From NCBI GenBank assembly GCA_003427395.1, contig BFEA01000621.1, positions 187,680 to 251,679 on the forward strand: a DNA stretch of 64,000 nt, in the 5' to 3' direction. Within the stretch, counting starts at the first letter, position 1, and each line of letters opens with the position of its first letter. The translations under genes were made by a program, and so were the position numbers. This DNA is from Chara braunii (Eukaryota > Streptophyta > Charophyceae > Charales > Characeae). This document shows, one piece after another, positions 11,296-21,443 of this stretch. The notes beneath the pieces are model-generated. The model saw nothing but the letters and a program-made list of their open reading frames with translations, was not told the DNA's origin and made no database searches.

Positions 11296-11324
11296 ATCAA
11301 TCAATCAACCAATCAGTCAATTGT

Positions 11325-11365
<41 letters not shown>

Positions 11366-11446
11366 GTCAATCAATAAATCACTTAATCAATCAATCAGTC
11401 AATCAATCAATCAGTCAATCAATCAATCAATCAATCGATCGATCCT
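11296..11446. repeat. (ATCA)n tetranucleotide microsatellite
   Basis: About 150 bp of tandem AATC/ATCA units with scattered single-base variants (CAGTC, AACC, CGATCGATC). It reads as Asn-Gln-Ser repeats, a repeat artefact. Confidence 0.95.
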
Positions 11447-11499
11447 CCACTTTCACTCGTCAGGTCTGGTTAAAGTCCTGATTCACGCGTGGGGCTCCT

Positions 11500-12740
11500 A
11501 TACCGACTAATATATGCTCAGTTGAGCAATGTATATGAAGCCAAGGATCCACAAAGTGATAAAAGGACTCAAATGGACATGCAAGGTCAGCAAAGCATCA
11601 ACAAGCAATGTACATCCAGATACATATGAAAATAGCACAATGTAGCGCAGCGGAAGACTCAGAGATATGAGTTGATCTGTCATATACTCACATGACATCC
11701 CATCATACACCACACATGTGAGAGAGGGAGGAGGGACCGCATACATGGAAGAAAGGTCACTCCTTGCACACGTACACGGGAGAGATACCACGGACGAGGA
11801 GATGGGGGAGAGGCGAGACGAAGATGGAGGTGAGGGAGAAGACCAAATCGCAATAGTGAAGTCCAAATATAGTCTCCTTGTCGAATGTTCAATCAATGTT
11901 TGCCACAAAATGTTGAATTAAATCATGGGCTTCATGCCCGATGTAACCTCTGCCTGTAACCTCTCTCTCTCTCAAAGATGGACGGCGAGACGAAGAAGAA
12001 AAAGAGGTGTTGTCCTCCTTGTTGTTTCACCTGCAGGTAACTACCGTCGTGTGCTGACTGTCGTCGTGGTCCCTGTGCAGGTCGCCGACGTGGAGCACGA
12101 TTATGGCACCCAGGTAAGTACCTCCGTTGCAGGTATGGCCTTCGCCTCACCTCCTACCTCTACAGCGTAGCACTATGTCGTGTTGCTCCAGCAACATGTC
12201 ACCCAAAAAGTGAGTTACTTGAAATGTGTGTTGTCGTGGCCTTGGCCGAGTTATATGTAGCGCTGGGCCGGTCGATCTGCCTCTGTGTGTCTCTGGTCCT
12301 ACGCCCAAAATGTTGGCCTATTGGGTCTGGGTCCCGGTCGGACGTCTAGGTCCTGCACCTGGCCCAGAGCGGCCTGCCTACTGGTGAACCTGGCCCAAGG
12401 CGCGGCCTTGGGGTTTGCAGGTCTGAAACGACACCTGAACAAACAAAAATAGGACAGCAAATAAATAAATAAATGTTGTCTCAAATCGAATCTTGCGGCC
12501 TAAGGGCCAGCCGCGGGTCTTCAAGGTGCACGTCCGAAGGGCGTGCGGCTTGGGGGCCCCAGCAACCGCCGGTCCCCCAAAATGTGGCCCGTTTGGAGGC
12601 TCAGCATGGAACATTGCCGACACAAGGGAGCAACTTAGAAACATGAAACATCGGGTAAGTGTGCAAATGCGGAGGAATGACAATTGTCAACCGCATGGGT
12701 GTGGGGAACGCAACCCTAAGGTAGCCAAAGCAATGAGACT
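11500..12740. other. No recognisable gene; GC-rich, splice-signal-like CAGGT words
   Basis: Short open frames on both strands show no known motif. CAGGTAA or CAGGT occurs at about 12035, 12078, 12111 and 12130, resembling exon/intron borders, but no exon with coding character joins them. 12300-12620 is GC-rich with short self-complementary words such as CCCAAGGC/GCCTTGGG. Confidence 0.35.
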
Positions 12741-12751
12741 AAGAGTGCGCG

Positions 12752-12755
<4 letters not shown>

Positions 12756-12802
<47 letters not shown>

Positions 12803-13009
12803 AAGAAAGAGAGAGAGAGAGAGAGATAGAGAGAGAGGGAGGGGGGGGCTACCAAAGAGAGAGAGAGAGAGGGAGAGGGAGGGAGTTTTATTTCATTTGG
12901 TGATATGAGTGAGAGAGAGAGACAGAGAGTGAGAGAGAGAAAAAAACAGACAGAGAGAGAGAGGGAAGGGGGGGGGGCTACCAAAGATAGAGGGAGGTGG
13001 GGGGGGGCT

Positions 13010-13042
<33 letters not shown>
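12756..13042. repeat. (GA)n microsatellite with G-run/CTACCA interruptions
   Basis: GA tracts are broken three times by a compound unit: a run of 7-10 G followed by CTACCA (around 12840, 12970 and 13000). The plus strand is almost all purine. The repeated G-run unit implies the whole GA-plus-G block was duplicated rather than GA simply expanding. Confidence 0.9.
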
Positions 13043-13043
<1 letters not shown>

Positions 13044-13049
13044 CTGAAT

Positions 13050-13410
13050 GACAAAATTGGAATATGGGGCATATTGCGTCTTCGATTTATTTCACAATTG
13101 GTTTGATTTTTTGAAATTTACTTAGCATTTTTCCTGAAAAGATCACAACAAAATCTATGAGTACTCCAATTTTCAGGGTTTTTCACACATTTTTCTGAGC
13201 GCGCAAACTCACTGAATTTGAAGTTCTTTTTCAGTTGGCCCACACATGGCTGAGTGGCAAAAATGGAAAATGTGACGAATTGGTGCGACAATTATTTCGA
13301 GGTCGAAATGATTTTTTGAAAAATGTTTTGATATTTTTCCTGGAATGAACACGACCTCATCTATGGATTCTGAAAATTTTAGATTTTTCTCCGGATTCCT
13401 CCGAGCACAA
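13050..13410. repeat. Diverged tandem duplication, about 200 bp period
   Basis: 13050-13205 and 13250-13410 share an ordered set of words: GCTGA-TGGCAAAA, TTTTTTGAAA, ATTTTTCCTG, ATCTATG and TTTTTC before a GAGC. The two copies are clearly related but heavily diverged. No coding function seen. Confidence 0.55.
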
Positions 13411-13749
13411 AAAATTGTCAAAGTTGCCTCTTGCAAAACGCATGTTTCGTTGCCTTGACATCCCTGTTTTGAGAAGACAGGCCTCAACGTCTGGGCTTGA
13501 GGACCCTTTTGCAGCCCACATGCCCTCACTTCATTTTAGAGTCCGCTTCCACCGGAGGACCGGTCCTTCTTTTTTCCAAAAGTCCCGGTTCTACAAGAGC
13601 TAGTTGTAGGTATTCCGCAATATCTTGAAGGACTGGTCTCCCAAATTTCCCCCCTCCCAAAGAACGCACTTGCATTGTGGTCGCTCGCCATCAAAATGCG
13701 ACACCTTGACACAAATGCCGAAGCCCACTATACCGCAGCCTTAGGGCTG

Positions 13750-14900
13750 TGAACAACGTAGGAAGGATCATCCACATCACCAATCACGTCAAGTATCTGC
13801 CACGGTCCCCTATACTTAGGCGATAACTTATGTGAGACATTCTCCTCCGGGAGAAACTCTTTAGACTTTGCCCATACCAAATCCCCTACAACAAACTGAG
13901 ATGGTATGTGGTGCTAATTTGCTTGTTCATCATATGGTATTGTGCCTTCCTGATGTTCTCTCTTACCTTTTTCAACTCTTTCTAATATTGCACAACCATT
14001 TCTCTAGTCCCTGTTGGAAGCCTTTGCACTTGATCAGGGCTTAGACAGTCGACAGGTCTGCGTGGGCGTCATCCCAAATGCAGTTCAGTGGGCGTTGTAG
14101 CAGTAGCTAAACGTACGAAATTGTTGTAAGCACTAGCGACCTTAGCCAGATGTTGATCACAGTCAGTCTAATCTGGTCGGATCTACGTACGCAACACTTA
14201 TTGTAGCGCTTTGTTCATTTGCTCAGTTTGTCCATTTGTCTCAGAATGTCTGTCTGAAGACAAAGTCAATTTGGATCCACAAACGTCCATGAGTTGTTAT
14301 CAGTGCTCGCGCGTGAATCTCGTATCCCTATTGCTTACGATAGTCAAGGGATGCCCATAGTCTTTCACCCAAAATTAAAGAACTCTCGAATTACTAAGTT
14401 TGTTCTGGCTTCAGCAGCGAGTGGTACAAACACAACGAATTTGCTAAATTTGTCCACTATCACCAGAACTTGGCTTTTCTCATTCCTACTTCTCACCTTA
14501 GTGTCCATAAAGTCTATAGACACGGAGTCTCCGGGGCCCGACGGTATAGGCAGCGGTCTTAGTAAACCGAGGGGCGGTTGAGCGAAACTCTTGTTCCTCT
14601 TACATACTTTGCAGCCTTGCACATAAGTTATACAGTCATGTTTCATTCAAATCCACGTGTTGGAACGTAGGAGGTTAGCATACGTCTTCCTCCAACCAAA
14701 ATGTCTCTCGGTATCGTGGCATTCCCCTGGGATTACTCTGTGAATTTCCTCACTGTTTGGTATGCAAATTCGGTCGTGCATGTCTGTCTTCTCAAACCGC
14801 AGTCCTTGTATCATCCTAAAGTACGGAATCTCGTATGATGTTGTCCGCACCTTGTTGATCAATTGACTATAGACTCGATCACTAGCATAGGTGGATCTAA
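13750..14900 (-). pseudogene. Integrase (gypsy element 2)
   Basis: The zinc-binding part is split across a stop: ECHDTERHFGWRKTYANLL (His pair, around 14720) then YVQGCKVCKRNKS (Cys pair, around 14615). The core has GDSVSIDFM with the first catalytic Asp (around 14525) and QVLVIVDKFSKFVVFVP. Downstream fragments (around 13880) read VVGDLVWAKSKEFLPEEN and LSPKYRGPWQI, the C-terminal domain of gypsy integrases. Several stops intervene. Confidence 0.8.
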
Positions 14901-15300
14901 TCTTCTCTTGCAACTCGGCGTTGACGTCTAAGTATGTCACTATGGTACTAAAAAAGTCAGCTTGTCTACTTAGCGCATCAACAATAACATTATACTTCCC
15001 CTTGACTGACTTTAGTGCAAAATCGAACTTATCTATCTCCCCACCCCACCTTGTCAACTTAGGTGTCATCTGGGCTTAGGTCTTTAGCCAGCAAGTGACG
15101 ACCCTCTCACTAGGCAATTTACAGGACATGAACTCAACGGGTCTCTACCCATTGTCGTCATTCTGTTGGAGTACACCACCTATCCCGTAATGACTAGCGT
15201 CAATGGTAACTATAAACGACAGTGATGGGTTAGCGATTTTAAGAACTGGGTACTCTTTCAAGCACTTCTTATGACGCTTAAGAGATGAGGTACAGTCTTT
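14900..15300 (-). pseudogene. RNase H C-terminal fragment (gypsy element 2)
   Basis: The minus frame from 15069 begins TPKLTRWGGEIDKFDFAL and continues KGKYNVIVDALSRQ, the usual C-terminal RNase H signature (GKxNxVADALSR). The upstream part (15300-15070) is interrupted by a stop but continues in the same orientation. Confidence 0.75.
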
Positions 15301-15303
15301 ATC

Positions 15304-16051
15304 TCATTTCCAGACCGTCTCTTTCGTCAACAACCTACGCAATGGAGCAGATATTACAATAAAGTTACGTACAAACTTGGAGTAATAGTTGGTCAGACCA
15401 AGGAATGATTGTCGTTCTGTTAGTGTACGCAATGTCGACCAATCTATGATTTCTGTTGTCTTAGCATCCTCCGGTTTGATTCCATCCCCATCCAATACAT
15501 ATCCCAAATGCACCTGGCGCTTGACCTATTCACACGTCTTCGGGTTCAACTTTAAATCGGCTTTGCGCAACTTGTTAAACACTAATACAAGGTGTTGCTC
15601 GTATTCCTCTAAAGATTTACTAAAAAACAGAATGTCATCTAAAGATACAACAATGAACTTGTCTAACCAGTTCCAAAAGAGTTCATTCATACATCGTTGG
15701 AAGGTAGCAGGGGTGTTAGTTAACCCAAACGACATGGCCACAAACTAGTAGTGGCCATATAGAGTTTTCAAGGTCGTCTTGTGTTTATCCTCAGGCAATA
15801 CCTTGATTTGATGGTAGTCTGACTTCAAGTCTCTCTTTGAGAAGTACTTGCAACCCTGCACTCTGCCCAAGAGATTGTCTATCCGTAGTAATGGCTTTGC
15901 ATTCTTTATCGTAAATTGCATTAAGGCTTTTGTAGTTTATACACATACACATATCGTCATTGTTCTTTGGCACAAACAAGACCGGTGCACCATATGGCGA
16001 AGAACTTGGCTTAATCCACCCTTTTTTTAATAACTCATCTACACAACTCAT
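15304..16051 (-). pseudogene. Reverse transcriptase (gypsy element 2), altered active site
   Basis: KGWIKPSSSPYGAPVLFVPK (around 16020-15960) and CINYKSLN open the domain, MSFGLTNTPATFQRCMN follows, and the active site reads VVSLDDILFFS. The Tyr of YLDD is Ser (TAT to TCT type change) while both Asp remain. The thumb shows FLGLTNYYSKFVRNF. Frames shift near 15740 and 15520. Confidence 0.88.
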
Positions 16052-16186
16052 CGCGCTCTTTGGGAGACATCCGATAGGAGGGGCCCTTAAAAATATTTCT
16101 ATCTGGTTCTATATTTGTTCGATGGTCTCCCTCTCAACCACTTCACTTGGGCCCTCTCCCACGCGAACGAAGTTGTCCAACAGATT

Positions 16187-16670
16187 CTACACATTGGGTG
16201 GTTTGGGTATCTCTTTCTTTTTTCCTTCACTAACCGGTCTCACATAGGCAACAAATACTTGTTCAGCAAGATCATTCCCGACCACATGCCTTGCGAACGT
16301 GGGGACATTCATACAACAAAGGGACAACCTACTCTCTACACCAGAAACAAACAAATACAGTTTCTTCTTCCCACCTATGAGACTGGGCAGCCAACACACG
16401 TGCTCGCCCATCTTAATGTCAGCATACGCAACGTTGCCCTAATCATTTTCCATGATCACATCAAAAGGAAGATTGTCCTCTACTAAGAGTGTCAGGGGGT
16501 GCAACACTTTCTCTGCTTTGCCCCCTGGCTCCAACCGGAAGTATGCCTTGACCCCTTTAGCATACTCACATACCATCATCTCTCTATTATCACCCAACGT
16601 ACTAATGACCGGTGTCGGAACCTTTGGTTCCCGAATGAAGTTCCGACCCTTGAGACATGATATATGGCTA
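16187..16670 (-). pseudogene. Retropepsin-like protease (gypsy element 2)
   Basis: The minus frame reads CLKGRNFIREPKVPTPV, ISTLGDN, VKAYFRLEPGG, LLVEDNLPFDVIM and, after a stop, GNVAYADIKMGEH. This is the protease-region layout of gypsy polyproteins. The active-site D-S/T-G end is not visible because the element is truncated at about 16670. One nonsense codon replaces a residue after MEND. Confidence 0.6.
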
Positions 16671-16689
16671 AGATGTGCACAATAGAAGA

Positions 16690-17474
16690 ATCCGGGATGA
16701 GAAGATAACAGAGAAAGAGAGGATGAAGGACTAAGGTAAGATTATCGACACCAATAACCCAAAACAGGGCCCGAAACCGCCAGAGTCTTTAGACTAGGAA
16801 GAGACCACGGAGTTACGGTCGGCAAAATGCTACAGCAAATAAGTAAACCAGAAAAATAATAATACTTAGATGCTGAGTACCGCAAGAAGAAGGGTCTAAC
16901 GACGCCAAGGAAAATAGTGCCTTGACGCCGGCACATAAGATTATAGCATAAGGGCGAGGGGACCATCTGAATACGACATGAGGAAAACCTAAGGGTCGTG
17001 GACCAAGCACGTAGGATACAAGAAGGGCTAGTAGGTACCACCCAAGCAAGTGCCCAGGCACGGGCGATCTGAAAATAAGTGACCTTGGGAACCAAAATAA
17101 AAAGGACTAGAAAAAGAGCGGGAGAGCCTCAATTTCAAGGCGTCTAGGCCTTGAAATTGAGAAGGGACTCAAAACGGATGCAATGGACTACAAGGGTCTT
17201 GAATACAAAAGACCTAGATACACTGAACCTGAAAAATAAGGTTCTATTGGGTTTCAGAATAAAATGGTCAGCAAAGAAGAGGAGAAAAAAACCTAGAGGG
17301 AGAATGAGAGAGGTAGGAGAGTGTGGGAGTGGAAAAAGGGCAAGCTGCCACATCATGGTCAACTTGCCCCTTCGCAAAAGAGGCCTAGGTGCCTTGAACA
17401 TGACTGCATAAAGTTTAGATGCAATTGGGACAAAAACGGACACCTAGAGCAAAAAAACACATGTTTGAAATACA
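16690..17474. other. Unassigned repeat-like DNA
   Basis: No coding motif recognised. The words GGACTACAAGGG and CTAGGCCTTGAAATTG recur in variants in the adjacent 1.29 kb repeat, so this may be a further diverged unit of that repeat. Confidence 0.35.
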
Positions 17475-18531
17475 TTTTGTGCCCAAACTCATCATAGGAT
17501 GAAACAGTTATAAAATATCTTGATTTTTTTTAATTCCCGGAGAGAAAAACCAAGGTAAATCAAGAAGGAAGTAGGCCAAGATGCAACGGACTACAAAAGG
17601 TAAAGCAAACACATATTTCAAGTACGTCCGCAACCAATATTGGGTCCGGATGCACTTGGGGATGAACCGCTTCATTATGTTTTAGTTTGAGGCAAATATG
17701 GGAAAAATGAGACAAAAAAATGGGTCACCATTGCACCCCGAGATGTAACGGACTACAAGGGAGTGTCAATGCCATAAGAAATTGAGCCTTGACGACCGCA
17801 AGACACTAGAAAAAAAAAACTGAAGCATTATTAAATTACGACGATGAACGGTGACCGCACGATCAAGATCACCCGTTCAAGAATAATTGGCACGCTTGAG
17901 ACACATGAAGCAGAGAAAATTGAGATTATCAGGGTCAAGGTAGTCCCAAATAAAATTGGCAAGACATGAGAAGCAATGTCGGAGACCAAAATGAGGTCAA
18001 ATAAAAATCATCACAAATTGACATCGGGACCAGGGGGATCACCGGTGGGAATAGGGTTGGGGAACTAGTAAAAGACAAGTGTTGGGGACTTCAGATGTCC
18101 CAAGAGAAGTATGAGGCATCATGAGGAATGAATAATCAAAGAAAAATGCATCGTCGATATCAAGTTAATAGCCCAAAATATTAGCACCACTAGTGCAAAC
18201 ACTAACGGGATCAAACAGGAGAACTTTAGAGGGCAAGGAAGGGAAAAAAATGAGGAAGATGGGTGTAGATTGCGGTCCGAGATATCTCGGACCAGCTAGA
18301 CTAGAGAAATTAGAGTTTTGAGAGGCCCCATGAGAGAAATAAACTATCAAGGGAAAATCGGCGCAAAAGGAGTCACAATTTGAAGTTAACGGTGACAAAA
18401 TGGGGTTCCCATGTGCATGGGGGTGCCATAATTGCAGTCTGAGAAATAACGGACTGCCCCTTGAACATGATCTAGGCCTAGATTAAGATCGAAGATCTAT
18501 AAAAAGTCTCAACAACTAGTTGACACTTGTC

Positions 18532-18565
<34 letters not shown>

Positions 18566-18764
18566 GAGAAAAAGGAGGGAGAATGAAACAAAATAGGAGG
18601 AGAAGGTGAGAGTGAGTTGATCGTCAGTAGGGACTGACATAGTGGGGATTGGCACAGTAGGGATTAACAAGTCACTACTGTGCGAATCTTGTGGGGGAAA
18701 AAAAAAACGAAAAGAAAAAAAAAGAAAAGTAACCACTGACTGTAAAAAACGGTCACTTACATTT
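17475..18764 (+). repeat. 1.29 kb noncoding repeat, copy A
   Basis: Aligns end to end by eye with copy B (18765-18994 joined to 25370-26250). Shared landmarks are TATCTTGATTTTTT, CCAATATTG, GGATGCACTTGG, AATATGGG, AAATTACGA, CTAGTGCAA, GATATCTC and AGTCTCAACA with TTGACACTTGTCA. The copies are direct and adjacent, about 1290 bp apart. No coding potential; parent element unknown. Confidence 0.7.
18274..18293. repeat. Perfect 20-bp palindrome
   Basis: GGTCCGAGATATCTCGGACC is identical to its reverse complement. Degenerate half-sites of the form CGAGAT-N-ACGGACT recur through the repeat family (around 17580, 17745, 18440, 18870, 25405, 25930 and 26090). Possibly a dimeric protein site; function unknown. 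Confidence 0.8.
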
Positions 18765-18984
18765 GTGACCGGATTCATCCTTGGGTAAATCGGTCACAAA
18801 GTATCTTGATGTTTTTTAGATTTTTTGATAAAATCAGAGAAAAGCAAGACCTTCTGCAACCGAGATAAAACGGATTGCATAAGGGGAGAGAAACACATGT
18901 TTTTACTTGTAAGTACATTCAAAACCAATATTGAGCACGGATGCACTTGGAAATGTGTCGCTCTATTTTGTTCCAGTTAAGGCC
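18765..18984 (+). repeat. 1.29 kb repeat, copy B, left part (split by PLE1)
   Basis: Corresponds to the first part of copy A and stops at the PLE1 target duplication. It resumes at 25370. Confidence 0.7.
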
Positions 18985-18994
18985 AAGTATGGGG
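18985..18994. repeat. PLE1 target-site duplication, left
   Basis: AAGTATGGGG, repeated exactly at 25360-25369. Removing 18995-25369 rejoins copy B of the host repeat in register with copy A, which independently confirms the insertion borders. Confidence 0.8.
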
Positions 18995-20031
18995 CCGATT
19001 CTTGGGTGATTCTCGGATCAGGGTTCTCTGAAGTACCCTCGTCATTAGAGGGGTTGTTGTGCTTTTCTAAATTTTTCGGGGTTTTTTTCTTTCTCTTTGA
19101 ATAAAACCCGGTGCTAAGGTTGCTGATACTGTTGCGGTTGAAGTTTGGATTCGAGTTGAAGTTTGAATTATGTGCAAGGTTCAATCCGTGGTCGGTATGT
19201 TAGGACGTGGGATTTGACGAATAACTATTCTTGATTTTTTGGGTTTTTTTTTTCTTTCTCTTTGGATTAGACCCGGTGCTAAGGTTGCTGATACCTGTCT
19301 CTTATACACATCTAGATGTGTATAAGAGACAGGCACTATTCTTGATTTTTTGGGTTTTTTTTTTCTTTCTCTTTGGATTAGACCCGGTGCTAAGGTTGCT
19401 GATACTGTTGCGGTTGAAGTTTGGATTCCAGTTAAAGTTTGGACTCCGTGCAAGGTTCGATCCGTGGTCGGTATGTTAAGACCTGGGATTTGACGAATAA
19501 CTATTCTCGATTTGTGGCCGTCCTTAGGCTCATTTTGATCTGTTATCTGTTTTTTTAAATAAGTTTCTGATGTAAGTTCCTCGTCTCGATAGTTTCGAAT
19601 TGCGGTTCTAGGTAAGGAATTGTCTTTTTTTTATATGGTACCAGCGACGACGTTTCTAGAGGATATGATAAGGTAGCTGACTTATCGACAAATGGTTCTT
19701 TACGTGGCTTCTATGTATGTCCGACGATTATCTACTCGAGTATATAGGCAGTAGTTTTTATGTCCTTCCTACCGACTTCAAACCCCTGATGATCCTGGTA
19801 GGTGGCCAGGTGAAACCGGTAGGTTCCTACGCCATGCGGAAGTTTGACTTCTGCCTTTGTGCTCATCGATTATTTTTCGTAATGCAAGTCGCGTTCGGGG
19901 ACATCGTCTAATGGTCTTGTCGTCTCCTCTGTCTTCTCTCATGTGGTTTTCTTTTCTGTCGTCATTTTTGTTGTGGGATTGCTACGTTGTGTTGTTACCA
20001 TCATTGTCATGCGCTAAGCACAAGCACACTT
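18995..20031 (+). repeat. PLE1 left pseudo-LTR
   Basis: Nearly identical to 24449-25359, from CTTCTTGGG/ATTCTTGGG in the end of ORF2 to GCGCTAA-CACA. Each copy contains two tandem ~145-bp subunits (left 19087-19225 and 19359-19503). The left copy is longer because of the adapter artefact at 19295-19332 and about 70 bp of duplicated sequence beside it. Confidence 0.85.
19295..19332. other. Sequencing-library adapter junction (assembly contamination)
   Basis: CTGTCTCTTATACACATCT directly joined to AGATGTGTATAAGAGACAG: two inverted 19-bp Tn5 mosaic ends, exactly the circularisation junction used in Nextera mate-pair libraries. The same ~70 bp (starting ACTATTCTTGATTTTTTGGG) lies on both sides, whereas the right pseudo-LTR has it once. 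The translated junction gives VSYTHLDVYKRQ. This is not organism DNA. Confidence 0.97.
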
Positions 20032-20093
20032 TTATTCCCGGAGTAACCGATATAGAACTTGCACTAGTGTCGTGTGGCTTCGACCTTTTTACG

Positions 20094-21443
20094 ATGGCTA
20101 GCAACGTCAACACTGCCTTCACCACTGTTAGAACATGTTATAATTGCCAACAACCCGGTCATATCTCTAGGTACTGCCCTCTCCCTAATCGTCGCCTCCA
20201 AGCATCTACTTCTACTGCTATCGTCCCTGCCCAAACTCCTTTGCTAACTGTTCCTGGGACTAACATTGGTACTGTCGTCCAGTCTTATTCGCAGGCTACA
20301 AGTGGTGGGGGCTGGCTTGGAAAACGTGTTAGTACTTTAGAAGAACAGGTTGCTAAGATCAGCATAAGGCACAATGCTGAAGAAGCTCAAGAGCGCGATG
20401 AACAAGAAGAAGCCGAGAAAAAAAGAAGATTACGAGAAAACGAAGATCGACATTTGCGGGACAAACACGAAAGGGAAGAATATCAGGCACGCATGCAAAA
20501 GGAAATGGGGGAGAAACTGGACAAGGTAGTTGAAGCGATTAATGGAAATAAGTCCGATGGGAGTGATGAAGTTGCGAAGCTCAAGGCTGAGGTGGAAAGT
20601 CTGAAGCAAATGCATCATCGAACAAGTACTTCTGTTATTGTGAACAGACCAGGAGGGAAGAGTGACGAGATGGTGCGCTTACGGTGGGAGCAAGCCGAGA
20701 TGAAGAGTGCTGCTGAGAAACGTTTTGCCTCTTTGAAGGATGTGATCCTGGCACTCCAGCGTCAGTGTGAAGAAGCCGAAAATAATGCAGAGGTATGGAG
20801 AATTTGGAGAAATGAAGCCTTGCGTCCTGGGAACAAGCGTGGCTGTGTGGTCATTTGCCAAACTCCTAGGACTGAAGCTCGGGTTCGCCCTCGTGTTACA
20901 CCGGCGGTGGCTCCTAATGTTGCTCGTCAGGTTGATCCACAGCTCAAAGGTATTGTTGAGAGACATGAAGCTGAAGTTGAGTTGCTCAAGGAAATGCGAT
21001 TGAAGGAAGTCAATGCTCGGAAGGAGTCCGAGAAGGAGATTGAAGCACTGGAGAACGAATTGGCAAAGATGCAAACTGATAAAAAGAAGAAGACTAGTAC
21101 TAATCTGAAGGAACGATTGGACAAGGCTGTTGGGCCATCCGCCAGGAAAGGGAAGGAGAAAGTGGTGGCCAGTCCTGTGAATATGGCGGTCAATCGTGAT
21201 GCTTTTCTCAAGAATGTTAGACGGGAGCTGCGTGGTTTGAACAAGGAGTCAATCATGGCTATCTGTCAACGTGAAGGGGTGGTCTATACTACCTTGGATC
21301 CAACTAAGGAGGATATTGCTCTCAAACAGGCATCTCGGGCTTTTGACACTACTGGAGGTAAAGGTAAGACGGTTGTCGTTGTTACCGATGATGGAAGTGC
21401 TGATTTAGCCGCGAATGACGGGTGTGACTCGGCTACCTCTTAG
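20094..21443 (+). CDS. PLE1 ORF1: CCHC zinc knuckle, coiled coils, C-terminal helical domain
   Basis: A 449-residue intact frame from the ATG at 20094; the open frame extends upstream to 19857, but this ATG directly precedes the knuckle. Residues 15-28 form a perfect CX2CX4HX4C knuckle (CYNCQQPGHISRYC). Residues about 79-175 and 283-345 are charged heptad-like coiled coils (EEAQERDEQEEAEKK, KESEKEIEALENELAK). The C-terminus has AFLKNVRREL, ESIMAICQREGVVY and IALKQASRAF, a SAP-like pattern also seen in PLE2 ORF1. Probable RNA-binding, multimerising chaperone of the retroelement; role inferred. It overlaps the endonuclease frame by about 17 bp in the -1 phase. Confidence 0.8.
   Translation: MASNVNTAFTTVRTCYNCQQPGHISRYCPLPNRRLQASTSTAIVPAQTPLLTVPGTNIGTVVQSYSQATSGGGWLGKRVSTLEEQVAKISIRHNAEEAQERDEQEEAEKKRRLRENEDRHLRDKHEREEYQARMQKEMGEKLDKVVEAINGNKSDGSDEVAKLKAEVESLKQMHHRTSTSVIVNRPGGKSDEMVRLRWEQAEMKSAAEKRFASLKDVILALQRQCEEAENNAEVWRIWRNEALRPGNKRGCVVICQTPRTEARVRPRVTPAVAPNVARQVDPQLKGIVERHEAEVELLKEMRLKEVNARKESEKEIEALENELAKMQTDKKKKTSTNLKERLDKAVGPSARKGKEKVVASPVNMAVNRDAFLKNVRRELRGLNKESIMAICQREGVVYTTLDPTKEDIALKQASRAFDTTGGKGKTVVVVTDDGSADLAANDGCDSATS

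Larger units (their letters stand above)
13690..16680 (-). mobile_element. Ty3/gypsy-type pol fragment, element 2
   Basis: The minus strand carries, in order, protease (16670-16187), RT (16051-15304), RNase H (15300-14900) and integrase (14900-13750). The copy is broken by stops and frameshifts. No gag is visible above 16680, where an unrelated repeat begins, so it is 5' truncated. LTRs were not identified. Confidence 0.85.

Noticed and set aside
11925-12170. Spliced host gene suggested by CAGGTAAGT and TTGCAGGT
   Set aside because: Spacing between donor and acceptor words is too short and no coding exon pattern connects them.
19295-19332. A Tn5-type bacterial insertion
   Set aside because: Only two abutting mosaic ends are present, with no transposon body and no 9-bp target duplication pattern; flanking duplication fits a library chimera.
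19181-19479. Open frames on both strands containing SYTHLDVYKRQ
   Set aside because: The peptide comes from the mate-pair adapter junction, not from a gene.
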